DNA of 64,000 nt from Microbacterium sp. C7(2022) (GTDB lineage Bacteria > Actinomycetota > Actinomycetes > Actinomycetales > Microbacteriaceae): positions 1 to 64,000 of the forward strand of contig NZ_JAPEHV010000006.1 in NCBI RefSeq assembly GCF_028823665.1, written 5' to 3'. The translations under genes were made by a program, and so were the position numbers. The notes beneath the pieces were generated by a model. It searched no databases and had not been told where the DNA came from. It saw only the letters and a list, made by a program, of their open reading frames with translations. Of the stretch, positions 37,866 through 46,145 are shown in pieces (positions within the stretch are counted from its first letter, which is position 1; the number at the start of each line of letters is the position of its first letter).

Positions 37866-40800
37866 CGAGCGGCTGCGTATCGTTGTCGGCCTTGGGCGTT
37901 TCGGGAGCCACTCCCAGAAGTGCGGCGATGCGGGATGCCACGGCAGCCGTGTCGCTGTAGAGGTCGAACGAGTGGACACGCACGTAGTGCCAGCCGAGCC
38001 TACGCAAGATCTGGGGGCGCAAGCGCAGGGCCTCGCGCAACGACTCACCGATCGTCTCGGGGTCACTCTCCACAACGACCGCTTTGCCGTCGTACTGAGC
38101 GACGAGCGGCAGGATGCCGCGGTAGTGCACATCGACAGACAGTCCCAACCGCCGAAGTTCGCGGGCCAGACCGCGCGTGAGGGGATCAGCCAGGTCTTCC
38201 AACCGGGCGTCGCGGGCGCGGCTGGCCAGATTGCCAAGAATCGACATGAGCGTCGCCGCACCGTACTCGAGTCGACCCTCATCGAACGCTGAGGGGCGGA
38301 TCGACGAAACCATGACCATCGACCGACGCGCGCGCGTCATTCCCACAGTCAGCAATCGCTCGCCATCAGGGGTCGAGAGGGCGCCGAAGTCGCTGAGCAC
38401 TCGGCCGTGCTTGGTGAGGCCGAACCCGAGCGAGAAGATCACACGGTCGCGGCTCTCGGCCACGGACTCGTCGAGGGTGAGCACCGCAAAGGGTTCTGCG
38501 GTCTCGCGTCCCACGAAATCCGCCACGTCGCTACGGCCCGCGAAGGCCGCATCAACGGCGGCGCGGACGCGCTCGGCATGCTTTCGACTGGCCGTGACCA
38601 CCATCAACGACTCGTTGCCGCGGTTGACGGCATGCTCGACCACGAGAGTAACCACGCGCCGCACCTCGGCGTCGGGGCTCTCGACCGCGCCGCTGATCGG
38701 GTCGGGCGCCCCGCTTCCGCCTTCGACGTAGTCGACGGTGAGGCTTCCCCTGCCGAGGTACGAACCCGCCCACGGGAACGAGACAATCTCCCCACCGTAA
38801 AAGGCGTCGTTCACCAGTTCTGCGAGATCCTCCCCGCCAGCACGGTAGCTGCGGGTGAGCGTCTCCACCGGCAGCAGTTCGGCCAGGCGCTCGAACACGC
38901 TGATGCTGTCGAACGGCAGATCATGTTCATTCGGCTCAGCGGTGGGCGTTGCAGCGACAGTGAAAGGCGTCGGCTTCTGCGTCACCGGATCACCGAGCAC
39001 CACGACCTGGCGGGCACGCCGCAGTGCTGGCGCCGCCTCTGCCAAACACAGCGATGTTGCATCGGCCACGATGACGACGTCGAACGGCTCGTCGGGAAGG
39101 CGCGGCACATCGTACGGTGACGCCAACCACACCGGCGCAAGCGATCGCAGCAGACTCGGAGCGACACGGGACAGCTCCCGTGCCGTCGCGGCACCCGACT
39201 TCAGGGCTGTCTTCAACGCCGCCGCTTCGTCCGGGAAGTCGACGATGGCTATACGCCATTGCGTGGCCAGTCGGTGAGCAAGCTGGTGACCGGATGCAGC
39301 GGCATGCGCCTCGTCGACAAGGCGGAAGTCGCGCTCCAGGCGGTCGACGATCGCGGTGTTCGCGCCCAGCAAGGTGCGGTCGGTGCGCAACAGGTGCTCG
39401 AGCGCTGACTGCCACCACGCGTACTCGAGCTCATCAGCCACGTGATCTTCGGGCACGTGTCGTACTGAGAGCTCTTGGAGCAGCGGGCCCAAGCCGAGTG
39501 CGTCGAGTTCGTCCCGGAGGGTCGCCCGTTCGACCAAATTGTCGAACACGTCCGAATCTGCTGCCAGGGCTGCCAGCGTTCGCACGAGATCGGCGACGGG
39601 AAGAGCGACGAACCGGTCGGCGCCTGTGCGCCCCAAGGTGCGGTCGAGTTCGTCGAGGTCGGCCACGACCCGTTGCCACGCCACGTGAGTATCAGCGAGA
39701 CCCGCCGGCACGTCGGGCACGACGCCCGCGTCGACGAATCGCTGCCACTGCGTGCGCTGATGTTGGATGCGCAGCAGAGCGTCGTGCATGTCGGAGATAT
39801 GCACCCCCGGGCGCACATACTCTTTCGACAGTCGACGCAAGCGACGGCGATTTGCCCCACTCATCGAGGGCGCGTCACGGCGCGGGCCGTGCGCGTGAAT
39901 CAGTTCCCCCAGCGGCCGCTCGAAAACGGTCAGGCTGAAGCGATCCAGAGAGTCGCGGATTCCCTGCAAAAGCGTCAGGTACTCGCCCAGCTCCTCAATG
40001 GTGGTGAACGGGCGCATGTGCGTACGCGAGACCAGGGCATATCCGCGTTCGAGCAGCGTCGGAACGTCGCTGCGGTGCAGCTTTCCGGCCAGCGCGTGTG
40101 CGGCACGCGCCTGCTCGGTGGTGTCGAACGACACGCCGTACCACGGCGAGTCGTCGGGTCCGAAGCGGAACTCCCCCAACCGCGCAGCCGCCGCGAGTGT
40201 CGACGCCGCGTCCTGTCGCGTCGTCGCGAGCTTGGACAACGCTCTGAGGTCGAAGCGCGCGGTCGTCGAGGGCGGCGTGTCCCGCTCGGCGAGCAGTGCG
40301 AGCGCTCGCAGGATTTCGAGCACCGACACACCGAGTTCGGGATGCCGCGCGGTGACCGCTCCGCGATAGTCGCGCAACACCCCTCGCAGCCGCACGAGCG
40401 CATCGTCAACCTCGGCAACCTTGGGCGCCTGAGCCTTCTCATTGCGCCCGATTGCGCGGATCAGATCGCGCTTCAGGTCGCCCGGGGACAGCGCGAGCGC
40501 AGGAAGACCAATTCCGGCGAGCCTGTGGCGTACGCCATCGAGCGTGGAACGGCGCGGACTGACCACCATGACGCGCTTGCCCTCGCGAACAAGAGCCCCC
40601 AGTGCGTTGATCACAGTTTGCGTGCCGCCGGTGCCCGGCAACGTGTGCACCGCAAGAGACTGCCCCGCAATGATGCGATTCAACACGCGCTCTTGCTCGG
40701 AATCTGCGTCGAGGAGGAGCGTGTCGGCGGCAGGTGGGCGCTCGTCGAGCGGTGTCGGGGCCGGGACATCGCGCACCGTCGTAACGGTCTCACGGTCGTC

Positions 40801-41574
40801 GGCGTGACCTGCGAGCGCGTTGAGCACGGGATGATCGAGATCAGTCACGTCGCGAGCCATGGCTCCGGCAACGTCTGCGAACGTCGACACAAGGAGACGG
40901 GGCACGACGACGAACGTCGGGAGCGAGGCGGTGATCGCGCGGAGGTGGTCGATCACCGGTTGAGGCTTGAAAATGCCGCCGTCATAGGCGAGGGCGGCGA
41001 GACCAGCGGCATCGATCTCGATTCCGAAATGAACCCGAAGTGCGCGAATGAGTTCGGGGTTGACGGTGAAGATACCCTCGAGCTTCAGCTCGAAGTCGGA
41101 ATGGTGGCGGCGAATCCGCAACGGGCGTAGCAAGACGGGCGCCGTGCAGGCCATTCCCCCGATGCTCCACTTCGCGAACCCCACGCCCAGCCGAACGGAG
41201 TCGATGCCGCGGGTCGTCCGCAGTTCGACGTTCTTGGCGGTGATTCGCTCTGCCGCCAACCGCGCGTTCCGGAGCGCAACCTCGTCGCGGAACAGCCCCG
41301 ACAGCAATGTCGACCGCCCCGTGATGAATTGCGGCAGGCTCCCCGGGTGGGCTTTGGTGATCTCGATCGCCGCATCATCCACGTCGGAGAAATGCAGCAA
41401 CGTGGAGCGTCCGCCCAGTTGAGCCGCTTCCTGACGGAGTCGGTCGCGTTCGGTGTCGGCCACGTGCACAACCCGTGCGTCGGGGTCAGCAATGCCGAGG
41501 TCACTCGGTGTTACCACTGCCACCACCTCGGCCTCATCTGCGCCTATCACGACGCTGCCTTCTGCTCGCCACAC
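37852..41574 (-). CDS. Large UPF1-like SF1 helicase / MTES_1575-type nuclease fusion with degenerate active sites
   Basis: A 1240-aa protein. After an N-terminal region of about 280 residues comes an SF1 helicase core that starts with DADSEQERVLNRIIAGQSLAV. The Walker A loop reads PGTGGTQT (about 313-320): the canonical lysine is a glycine. The Walker B region reads VIVADATS instead of VIVDEAS, and the QG of the later motif is lost (ESVAESRDRVIFS). The motif resembling LxxxYRA and the arginines of motif VI (VGMTRARRS) remain. The last 100 residues resemble the MTES_1575 PD-(D/E)xK family but the first acidic residue seems missing. GTG at 41574 is chosen because TAGGGT lies 7 nt upstream. Confidence 0.8.
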   Translation of the reverse strand: MWRAEGSVVIGADEAEVVAVVTPSDLGIADPDARVVHVADTERDRLRQEAAQLGGRSTLLHFSDVDDAAIEITKAHPGSLPQFITGRSTLLSGLFRDEVALRNARLAAERITAKNVELRTTRGIDSVRLGVGFAKWSIGGMACTAPVLLRPLRIRRHHSDFELKLEGIFTVNPELIRALRVHFGIEIDAAGLAALAYDGGIFKPQPVIDHLRAITASLPTFVVVPRLLVSTFADVAGAMARDVTDLDHPVLNALAGHADDRETVTTVRDVPAPTPLDERPPAADTLLLDADSEQERVLNRIIAGQSLAVHTLPGTGGTQTVINALGALVREGKRVMVVSPRRSTLDGVRHRLAGIGLPALALSPGDLKRDLIRAIGRNEKAQAPKVAEVDDALVRLRGVLRDYRGAVTARHPELGVSVLEILRALALLAERDTPPSTTARFDLRALSKLATTRQDAASTLAAAARLGEFRFGPDDSPWYGVSFDTTEQARAAHALAGKLHRSDVPTLLERGYALVSRTHMRPFTTIEELGEYLTLLQGIRDSLDRFSLTVFERPLGELIHAHGPRRDAPSMSGANRRRLRRLSKEYVRPGVHISDMHDALLRIQHQRTQWQRFVDAGVVPDVPAGLADTHVAWQRVVADLDELDRTLGRTGADRFVALPVADLVRTLAALAADSDVFDNLVERATLRDELDALGLGPLLQELSVRHVPEDHVADELEYAWWQSALEHLLRTDRTLLGANTAIVDRLERDFRLVDEAHAAASGHQLAHRLATQWRIAIVDFPDEAAALKTALKSGAATARELSRVAPSLLRSLAPVWLASPYDVPRLPDEPFDVVIVADATSLCLAEAAPALRRARQVVVLGDPVTQKPTPFTVAATPTAEPNEHDLPFDSISVFERLAELLPVETLTRSYRAGGEDLAELVNDAFYGGEIVSFPWAGSYLGRGSLTVDYVEGGSGAPDPISGAVESPDAEVRRVVTLVVEHAVNRGNESLMVVTASRKHAERVRAAVDAAFAGRSDVADFVGRETAEPFAVLTLDESVAESRDRVIFSLGFGLTKHGRVLSDFGALSTPDGERLLTVGMTRARRSMVMVSSIRPSAFDEGRLEYGAATLMSILGNLASRARDARLEDLADPLTRGLARELRRLGLSVDVHYRGILPLVAQYDGKAVVVESDPETIGESLREALRLRPQILRRLGWHYVRVHSFDLYSDTAAVASRIAALLGVAPETPKADNDTQPLDVFE

Positions 41575-41581
41575 ACGAGCA

Positions 41582-41587
41582 ACCCTA
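41582..41587 (-). promoter_or_regulatory. Putative -10 for the helicase-like gene (leaderless)
   Basis: TAGGGT on the minus strand ends 7 nt before GTG 41574. This spacing is the main reason for choosing that start over upstream codons in the long open frame. Confidence 0.4.
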
Positions 41588-41745
41588 GGCGCGCAATGCG
41601 TGGAGCACTTGCAGGCGAAGGGAGTTTCGCGGTATTGGGTGGCATCCCGCGGGCCCCCTCCTCCCCAGGAAGGAGCCACCAATGCGGAGCGCACAAAGAT
41701 CCCACCTGAAGCGAGCGGATGCCACTTCCCCCTCACAATGGGCAC

Positions 41746-42285
41746 ATGACGCTCTCCACCTCCTTCCGCTATCGGGTACACCCCTCCCCCGTCGGCGACA
41801 TCATCATCGTGGCCGGCGATCACGGTGTGGTCACCTTGCATCCATTCGAGGGGCCGCTCTACGCCGAAATTGCCCGCGTATCACTGGCCGTGCGCGCCCC
41901 GCTCGAACCGGACAACGAAGACGCAAACGACAGCACGTGTGCCCAGGCCGCCGCGCAACTCGACGAATACTTCGCCGGCGAGCGCGACACGTTCGATGTC
42001 GCCTTGGATTGGAGTAACGTGCGCGGCTTCACCCGCGCCGCACTCGAGGCGGTATGCGACATTCCCTATGGGGAGACCGCGGGCTACGGCGAAGTGGCGA
42101 TCGCTGCGGGTAGCCCTCGCGCGGCCCGAGCCGTGGGGACGGCGTGCGCGACGACGCCGTTCTCGATCGTCGTTCCTGTTCACCGCGTCGTCCGCGCCGA
42201 CGGTTCCCTCGGCGAATACGGCGGACGGCCTGAGGTGAAGCAGTTCCTTATCGACGTGGAGCAGGGGTACTCGTCACGCACGTGA
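41746..42285 (+). CDS. Ogt/MGMT homologue lacking the catalytic cysteine
   Basis: A 179-aa protein with both the N-terminal ribonuclease-like domain and the C-terminal DNA-binding domain of O6-alkylguanine-DNA alkyltransferases. The C-terminal domain is well kept: IPYGETAGYGEVA with tyrosine 114, SPRAARAVG with the arginine finger (R128), and GSLGEYGG. The active-site PCHR motif reads P144-V145-H146-R147: the acceptor cysteine is valine. It therefore cannot act as a suicide alkyltransferase. It may flag alkylated guanine for nucleotide excision repair like Atl proteins, although those are usually single-domain. ATG 41746 is the family start. Confidence 0.82.
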   Translation: MTLSTSFRYRVHPSPVGDIIIVAGDHGVVTLHPFEGPLYAEIARVSLAVRAPLEPDNEDANDSTCAQAAAQLDEYFAGERDTFDVALDWSNVRGFTRAALEAVCDIPYGETAGYGEVAIAAGSPRAARAVGTACATTPFSIVVPVHRVVRADGSLGEYGGRPEVKQFLIDVEQGYSSRT

Positions 42286-42322
42286 TGCGGCCCGGACGAC
42301 ACCCGCCGTCCGGGCCGCATTT
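42285..42322. terminator. Bidirectional intrinsic terminator between the Ogt-like gene and actP
   Basis: ATGCGGCCCGGACG (42285-42298) pairs perfectly with CGTCCGGGCCGCAT (42307-42320), followed by TT on the plus strand. The stem starts within the Ogt-like stop codon. It can serve the convergent actP gene, which stops at 42335, as well. Confidence 0.8.
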
Positions 42323-42334
42323 CCCCCCGCCTGG

Positions 42335-43957
42335 TTAGTGGTCCGTCGCCTTTTCGGCACCGAAGCCGGTCAGCGAGCGCACCTCCATCTCGGCCGCCTT
42401 CCGTGGATCTTCCTTCTTATTCGACAGCACGGAGCCGAGCCAGCCCAAGAAGAATCCGAGCGGAATCGAGACGATGCCCGGGTTGTTCAGCGGCCAGATC
42501 GCCACGCCGACGTCCTTGAATACGCTCGTCGGCGTGCCCCAGAACACCGGGGAGAGCACGATCAGGACGATGGCTGCGGCAAGCCCGCCGTACATGCTCC
42601 ACACCGCGCCGCGCGTGGTGAATCCACGCCAGAACAGCGAGTAGAGAATGGTCGGCAGGTTTGCCGACGCAGCGACCGCGAACGCCAGTGCCACCAGGAA
42701 GGCGACGTTCTGGCCCTGGACCCCGATCCCACCGATGATCGCCAGCACGCCGATCACGATGACTGTCCGCCGCGCGACCTTGACCTCCCCGTCCGGTGGC
42801 ACGTTGCCCTTCTTCACCACGTTCGCGTAGATATCGTGCGCGAACGATGCTGCCGCGGTGATCGTGAGCCCTGCGACCACGGCCAGAATCGTCGCGAACG
42901 CGACCGCAGAAATGAAGCCGAGGAGCAGCGGGCCGCCCAGAGCAAATGCAAGGAGCGGTGCGGCGGAGTTCACCCCGCCCGGTGCCTCCTTGATCGTCTC
43001 CGGGCCGACGAGTGCGCCTGCGCCATAACCGAGGACGAGAGTGAGCAGGTAGAACAGGCCGATGAGCCAGATCGCCCAGACAACCGAGCGTCGTGCTTCT
43101 TTCGCGGTGGGAACGGTGTAGAAGCGCATGAGAACGTGCGGCAGGCCCGCGGTGCCGAGCACGAGCGCCAGCGCCAGGGAGATGAAGTCCCAGGGCTTGG
43201 CCCCGTACTGGACGCCCGGACCCAGGATGGCGTCCTGCGGGTCAGTCGTCGACGCGGCGACCGCGCTTTCGAGGAGCGTGTTAAGGCTGAATCCGTTGAG
43301 CGCGAGCACCCAGATCGTCATAACGACGGCGCCGCCGATCAACAGGAATGCCTTCACGATCTGCACCCACGTGGTGCCCTTCATTCCCCCGACGAGCACG
43401 TACACGATCATCAGCACGCCGACCACCGCAACCACGATGGACTGCCCGACCTGGTCGCCGATGCCCAGCAGTAGCGAGACCAGTCCTCCCGCGCCTGCCA
43501 TCTGCGCGAGCAGGTAGAAGAAGCACACCGCGAGCGTGGTGATGGCAGCCGCCATGCGAACCGGCGTCTCCTTGAGGCGGAACGACAGGACGTCGGCCAT
43601 CGTGAATTTGCCCGTATTACGCATCAACTCCGCCACGAGAAGCAGCGCGACCAGCCACGCCACAAGGAAGCCGATCGAATACAGGAAGCCGTCATATCCG
43701 TTGATCGCGATGGCGCCACAGATTCCGAGGAATGACGCGGCCGACAGATAGTCTCCGGCGATCGCGAACCCGTTCTGCGGCCCGGTGAACGAGCGACCAG
43801 CAGCGTAGTAGTCGGCCGCCGTCTTGTTGTTCCGGCTTGCCCTGATCACGATGAAGAGCGTGACGGCGACAAAAGCGCCGAAGATCGAAATGTTCAGAAT
43901 CGGATTGTTTTCCACGGTCTGAACGGCGGCATCGACACTGCCCAAAAACTCATTCAT
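42335..43957 (-). CDS. actP: Sodium:solute symporter, acetate permease ActP-like
   Basis: A 540-aa sodium:solute symporter with about 13 membrane segments. AAGRSFTGPQNGFAIAGDYLSAASFLGICG (split: GRSFTGPQNGFAIAGDYLS) near residues 52-82 is typical of ActP/MctC acetate and monocarboxylate permeases, and VLVGGMKGTTWVQIVKAFLL follows mid-protein. It imports acetate and perhaps propionate or pyruvate. Its ATG overlaps the stop of the DUF485 gene (ATGA), a pairing that itself marks acetate permeases (yjcH-actP). Confidence 0.9.
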   Translation of the reverse strand: MNEFLGSVDAAVQTVENNPILNISIFGAFVAVTLFIVIRASRNNKTAADYYAAGRSFTGPQNGFAIAGDYLSAASFLGICGAIAINGYDGFLYSIGFLVAWLVALLLVAELMRNTGKFTMADVLSFRLKETPVRMAAAITTLAVCFFYLLAQMAGAGGLVSLLLGIGDQVGQSIVVAVVGVLMIVYVLVGGMKGTTWVQIVKAFLLIGGAVVMTIWVLALNGFSLNTLLESAVAASTTDPQDAILGPGVQYGAKPWDFISLALALVLGTAGLPHVLMRFYTVPTAKEARRSVVWAIWLIGLFYLLTLVLGYGAGALVGPETIKEAPGGVNSAAPLLAFALGGPLLLGFISAVAFATILAVVAGLTITAAASFAHDIYANVVKKGNVPPDGEVKVARRTVIVIGVLAIIGGIGVQGQNVAFLVALAFAVAASANLPTILYSLFWRGFTTRGAVWSMYGGLAAAIVLIVLSPVFWGTPTSVFKDVGVAIWPLNNPGIVSIPLGFFLGWLGSVLSNKKEDPRKAAEMEVRSLTGFGAEKATDH

Positions 43958-44304
43958 GCCGCGTTCTCCTTCTGCTCGAGTTCATCGCGCAGTTTGCTCG
44001 ACAGCGGATCCAGCCGGCGATTGGCGAAGGACACGTACGCCATCGTGATGATGAATGTGGTGGCGAATTGGCCAAGCCCGAGCAACAGTCCAACGGTGAT
44101 ATCACCCCACACGCGCTGCGACATGAATTCGGTCGCGAAAGACGACATCAGCACATAAGCGAAGTACCAGACGAGGAACGCCACGGCCATCGGAAACACG
44201 AAGCTGCGCTGACGCTTCTTCAGTTCGACGAATTCGGGCGATTCCTCGACTTCGACATAATCGATGCCGCCCGGCGGTTGGGTAGCGTGGGGGGTATCTG
44301 ACAT
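43954..44304 (-). CDS. DUF485 membrane protein, YjcH-like
   Basis: A 116-aa protein with two membrane segments (about 38-60 and 75-98) after a charged N-terminus. ELKKRQRSFVFPMAVAFLVWYF is the DUF485 signature. It is always found beside ActP-type permeases, and in enteric bacteria it is yjcH. The role is unknown, perhaps assembly or stability of the permease. ATG 44304 has a strong AAGGAGG ribosome site; the ten-codon upstream extension is rejected on that ground. Confidence 0.9.
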   Translation of the reverse strand: MSDTPHATQPPGGIDYVEVEESPEFVELKKRQRSFVFPMAVAFLVWYFAYVLMSSFATEFMSQRVWGDITVGLLLGLGQFATTFIITMAYVSFANRRLDPLSSKLRDELEQKENAA

Positions 44305-44345
44305 GTGGCCTCCTTGCCTCATGAAAGGGCGCAACGTCGCGCCGG

Positions 44346-44432
44346 TGGGGGTTCCCCGGTCAGAGCCGCTTTCGAGACCAACCGGGTGGTATGGTCGACG
44401 CTACGAAAGCGGCACCGCAGCCGTTACCCCCG
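44346..44432. promoter_or_regulatory. Candidate RamA sites and inverted repeat between actP operon and RamA-like gene
   Basis: TGGGGGT (44346-44352) and ACCCCCG (44426-44432) each fit the RamA motif I recall from Corynebacterium glutamicum (G4-6 or C4-5 runs with defined flanks). Between them is a perfect 9-bp inverted repeat, CCGCTTTCG (44366-44374) and CGAAAGCGG (44404-44412), a plausible operator or RNA hairpin. Confidence 0.35.
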
Positions 44433-44442
44433 GAAGTAGGTA

Positions 44443-45294
44443 GTGCGTGTGATCACGCCGTCTCCCCCCGACAATGCGCCTCGACTGGTCGCACACGCCG
44501 TGTCTGAGCTTGCGCGCCGCACGCGGTTTCCCGTCGCGTTCGGCGGGCTCGAGACCGAGGGCGCGATCCACATCACGTCGATTTGCGGCGCCCGCACCCG
44601 CAACCTCGATGGCCTCGTCGTGCAAGCCTCACGGGGTCTCGGCGGGCGCGCATTCGTCGAGAAGCGCCCCCGGCTCGCCCTTGACTACGCCTCTTCCCGC
44701 GCAATTACCCACGACTACGACACCGTTATTTTGGGCGAGGGGATCGCCACGCTCTTTGCCGTGCCGATCATGGTCGCCGGCAATGCGCGCGGCGTGCTGT
44801 ACTGCGGGTCGTGGGGGCAATCGCCCGTCGGAGACGTCGTTGCTCGCCCGGCGATCGCGGTGGCAGACGAGCTGGCTACCGAATTACGGATCAGCGATGA
44901 AGTCGAGCGGCGGGTGAACCGTATGCCGGCGCGCACCGATATGCCGCCGGCGCTGAGGGAAGAGCTTCGCTGCAGCTACGCCGAGCTGCGGCGGGTCAGT
45001 GCGGGAATCAGCGACGCCGCGTTGCGCGCCGAGCTCGCGAAGATTGAACAGCGCCTCGCTGTGCTGTCGTCGGATCACACGATGCCCCCGCGTCCGGAAA
45101 TCCGGCTGTCTCCGCGCGAGGTCGATGTCCTGGCGTGCGTGGCCGTCGGCGCCACCAATGCCGAAATCGGCACACGCCTCGGACTCAAGGAAGCCACGGT
45201 GAAGTCCTACCTGCAAACGGCAATGTCGAAATTGGATGCCACCACGCGGCACTCTGCTGTCGCGGCGGCACGACGCGCTGGCGTGTTGCCGTAA
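44443..45294 (+). CDS. LuxR-type regulator, RamA-like (GAF plus HTH)
   Basis: A 283-aa regulator: a GAF-like sensor fold over about residues 15-150 (FPVAFGGLETEGAIHITSICG, VPIMVAGNARGVLYCGSWG) and a LuxR helix-turn-helix at about 222-280 (LSPREVDVLACVAVGATNAEIGTRLGL then VKSYLQTAMSKL). Length and order match RamA of C. glutamicum (282 aa), which activates acetate metabolism and the mctC permease. Its divergent position to yjcH-actP supports the same role here. The start is GTG 44443; GTG 44449, better spaced from GTAGG, is possible. Confidence 0.8.
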   Translation: MRVITPSPPDNAPRLVAHAVSELARRTRFPVAFGGLETEGAIHITSICGARTRNLDGLVVQASRGLGGRAFVEKRPRLALDYASSRAITHDYDTVILGEGIATLFAVPIMVAGNARGVLYCGSWGQSPVGDVVARPAIAVADELATELRISDEVERRVNRMPARTDMPPALREELRCSYAELRRVSAGISDAALRAELAKIEQRLAVLSSDHTMPPRPEIRLSPREVDVLACVAVGATNAEIGTRLGLKEATVKSYLQTAMSKLDATTRHSAVAAARRAGVLP

Positions 45295-45299
45295 TCCCC

Positions 45300-45305
45300 T
45301 AAGGT
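45300..45305 (+). promoter_or_regulatory. Putative -10 for lsr2 (leaderless)
   Basis: TAAGGT ends 6 nt before the lsr2 ATG at 45312. No separate ribosome site is needed if the mRNA is leaderless. Confidence 0.45.
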
Positions 45306-45311
45306 GACGTT

Positions 45312-45662
45312 ATGGCCCGAAGAATTGTGCACCAACTCGTCGATGATCTGGATGGAACAATCCTCGAAATAGGCGACGGCGAGACCGTCACCTTTTCGTT
45401 GGACGGCACCGCGTATGAGATCGACCTCACCCAGGCCCACGCCACCGCTTTGCGCGAGGCATTCGCGCCCTATATTGACGCGGGACGCCGCGTGACGTCA
45501 TCCCGCACGGCAAATTCCGGTCCGACTCCGCGTTCGCGTCGCCGCAGCGGCCAACAGGACTATTCCGCCGTGCGTGCATGGGCAAAAGAAAACGGGCATC
45601 AGGTTTCCGAACGAGGCCGAGTTCCGGCATCCGTCATGGAAGCCTACGAGGCTGCTCACTGA
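45312..45662 (+). CDS. lsr2: Lsr2 nucleoid-associated protein
   Basis: A 116-aa H-NS-like protein that bridges DNA and silences AT-rich genes. The N-terminal dimerisation domain (VHQLVDDLDGTI, VTFSLDGTAYEIDLT) spans about 4-60, and the C-terminal DNA-binding domain begins near 75 with VRAWAKENGHQVSERGRVPASVMEAY (seen as WAKENGHQVSERGRVP), carrying the AT-hook-like R-G-R. It follows the RamA-like gene by 17 nt but has its own -10 candidate. Confidence 0.95.
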   Translation: MARRIVHQLVDDLDGTILEIGDGETVTFSLDGTAYEIDLTQAHATALREAFAPYIDAGRRVTSSRTANSGPTPRSRRRSGQQDYSAVRAWAKENGHQVSERGRVPASVMEAYEAAH

Positions 45663-45789
45663 GCGCTCTCCCCTCGCGAACCTCCGTATCCGGTGTGAAT
45701 AACGTGATTCGGCGCGGTCTCCGGTTGCGAGTCGCGTGAATTCTCGGAATCGTGGCCGGTCCGCAACCCGCGAACCGAAGGAGAAAGCA

Positions 45790-46068
45790 ATGCTCACCCT
45801 GACCCCGACCGCGGCTGAAGCCGTCAAGACCATCGTCGCCCGCGTTCCGCAGATCGATGACGGCGGCGTTCGCATCCGCGATACGGGAGCCGAAACCGGG
45901 TTCGAACTCAGCGTCACTCCGGCACCCGAGTCAGAAGACACTGTCGTCGTGACGGAAGGCGCGCGGGTATTCCTCGACGCCACAGCAGCGGCCGCGCTGG
46001 ATGACCGAGTGCTTGACGCCGAGGTCGGCGACGACGGATCCGTGCGTTTCGCGCTGAGCGCGGCATAG
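45790..46068 (+). CDS. HesB/IscA-like protein without cysteines
   Basis: A 92-aa protein with the HesB/A-type carrier pattern: MLTLTPTAAEAVKTIVA, then GGVRIRDTGAETGFELSVTPAP, then a VVTEGARVFLD strand. It contains no cysteine at all, so it cannot hold an iron-sulfur cluster the way IscA does. ATG 45790 follows a GAAGGAGAAA ribosome site; the upstream 18 codons are rejected. The function is unknown; it may have lost cluster binding and kept the fold. Confidence 0.75.
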   Translation: MLTLTPTAAEAVKTIVARVPQIDDGGVRIRDTGAETGFELSVTPAPESEDTVVVTEGARVFLDATAAAALDDRVLDAEVGDDGSVRFALSAA

Positions 46069-46082
46069 CTCGCAAGATGTGA

Positions 46083-46113
46083 CAGAGGGCCCCGCGCTGT
46101 GCGGGGCCCTCTG
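46083..46113 (+). terminator. Hairpin terminator after the HesB-like gene
   Basis: CAGAGGGCCCCGC (46083-46095) pairs perfectly with GCGGGGCCCTCTG (46101-46113) around a 5-nt loop. No T-run follows, which is common for actinobacterial terminators. Confidence 0.7.
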
Positions 46114-46133
46114 CGTATGTGCGGCCCGGCCGC

Positions 46134-46139
46134 TAACAT
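46134..46139 (+). promoter_or_regulatory. Putative -10 for the HTH gene (leaderless)
   Basis: TAACAT ends 6 nt before the ATG at 46146, with no ribosome site in the gap. Confidence 0.45.
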
Positions 46140-46145
46140 GCGCTC

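Noticed and set aside
37866..38282. Longer reading frame of the 66-aa gene, starting at 38282
   Set aside because: This part is an out-of-frame shadow of the helicase-like gene; the coherent small protein begins at ATG 37865.
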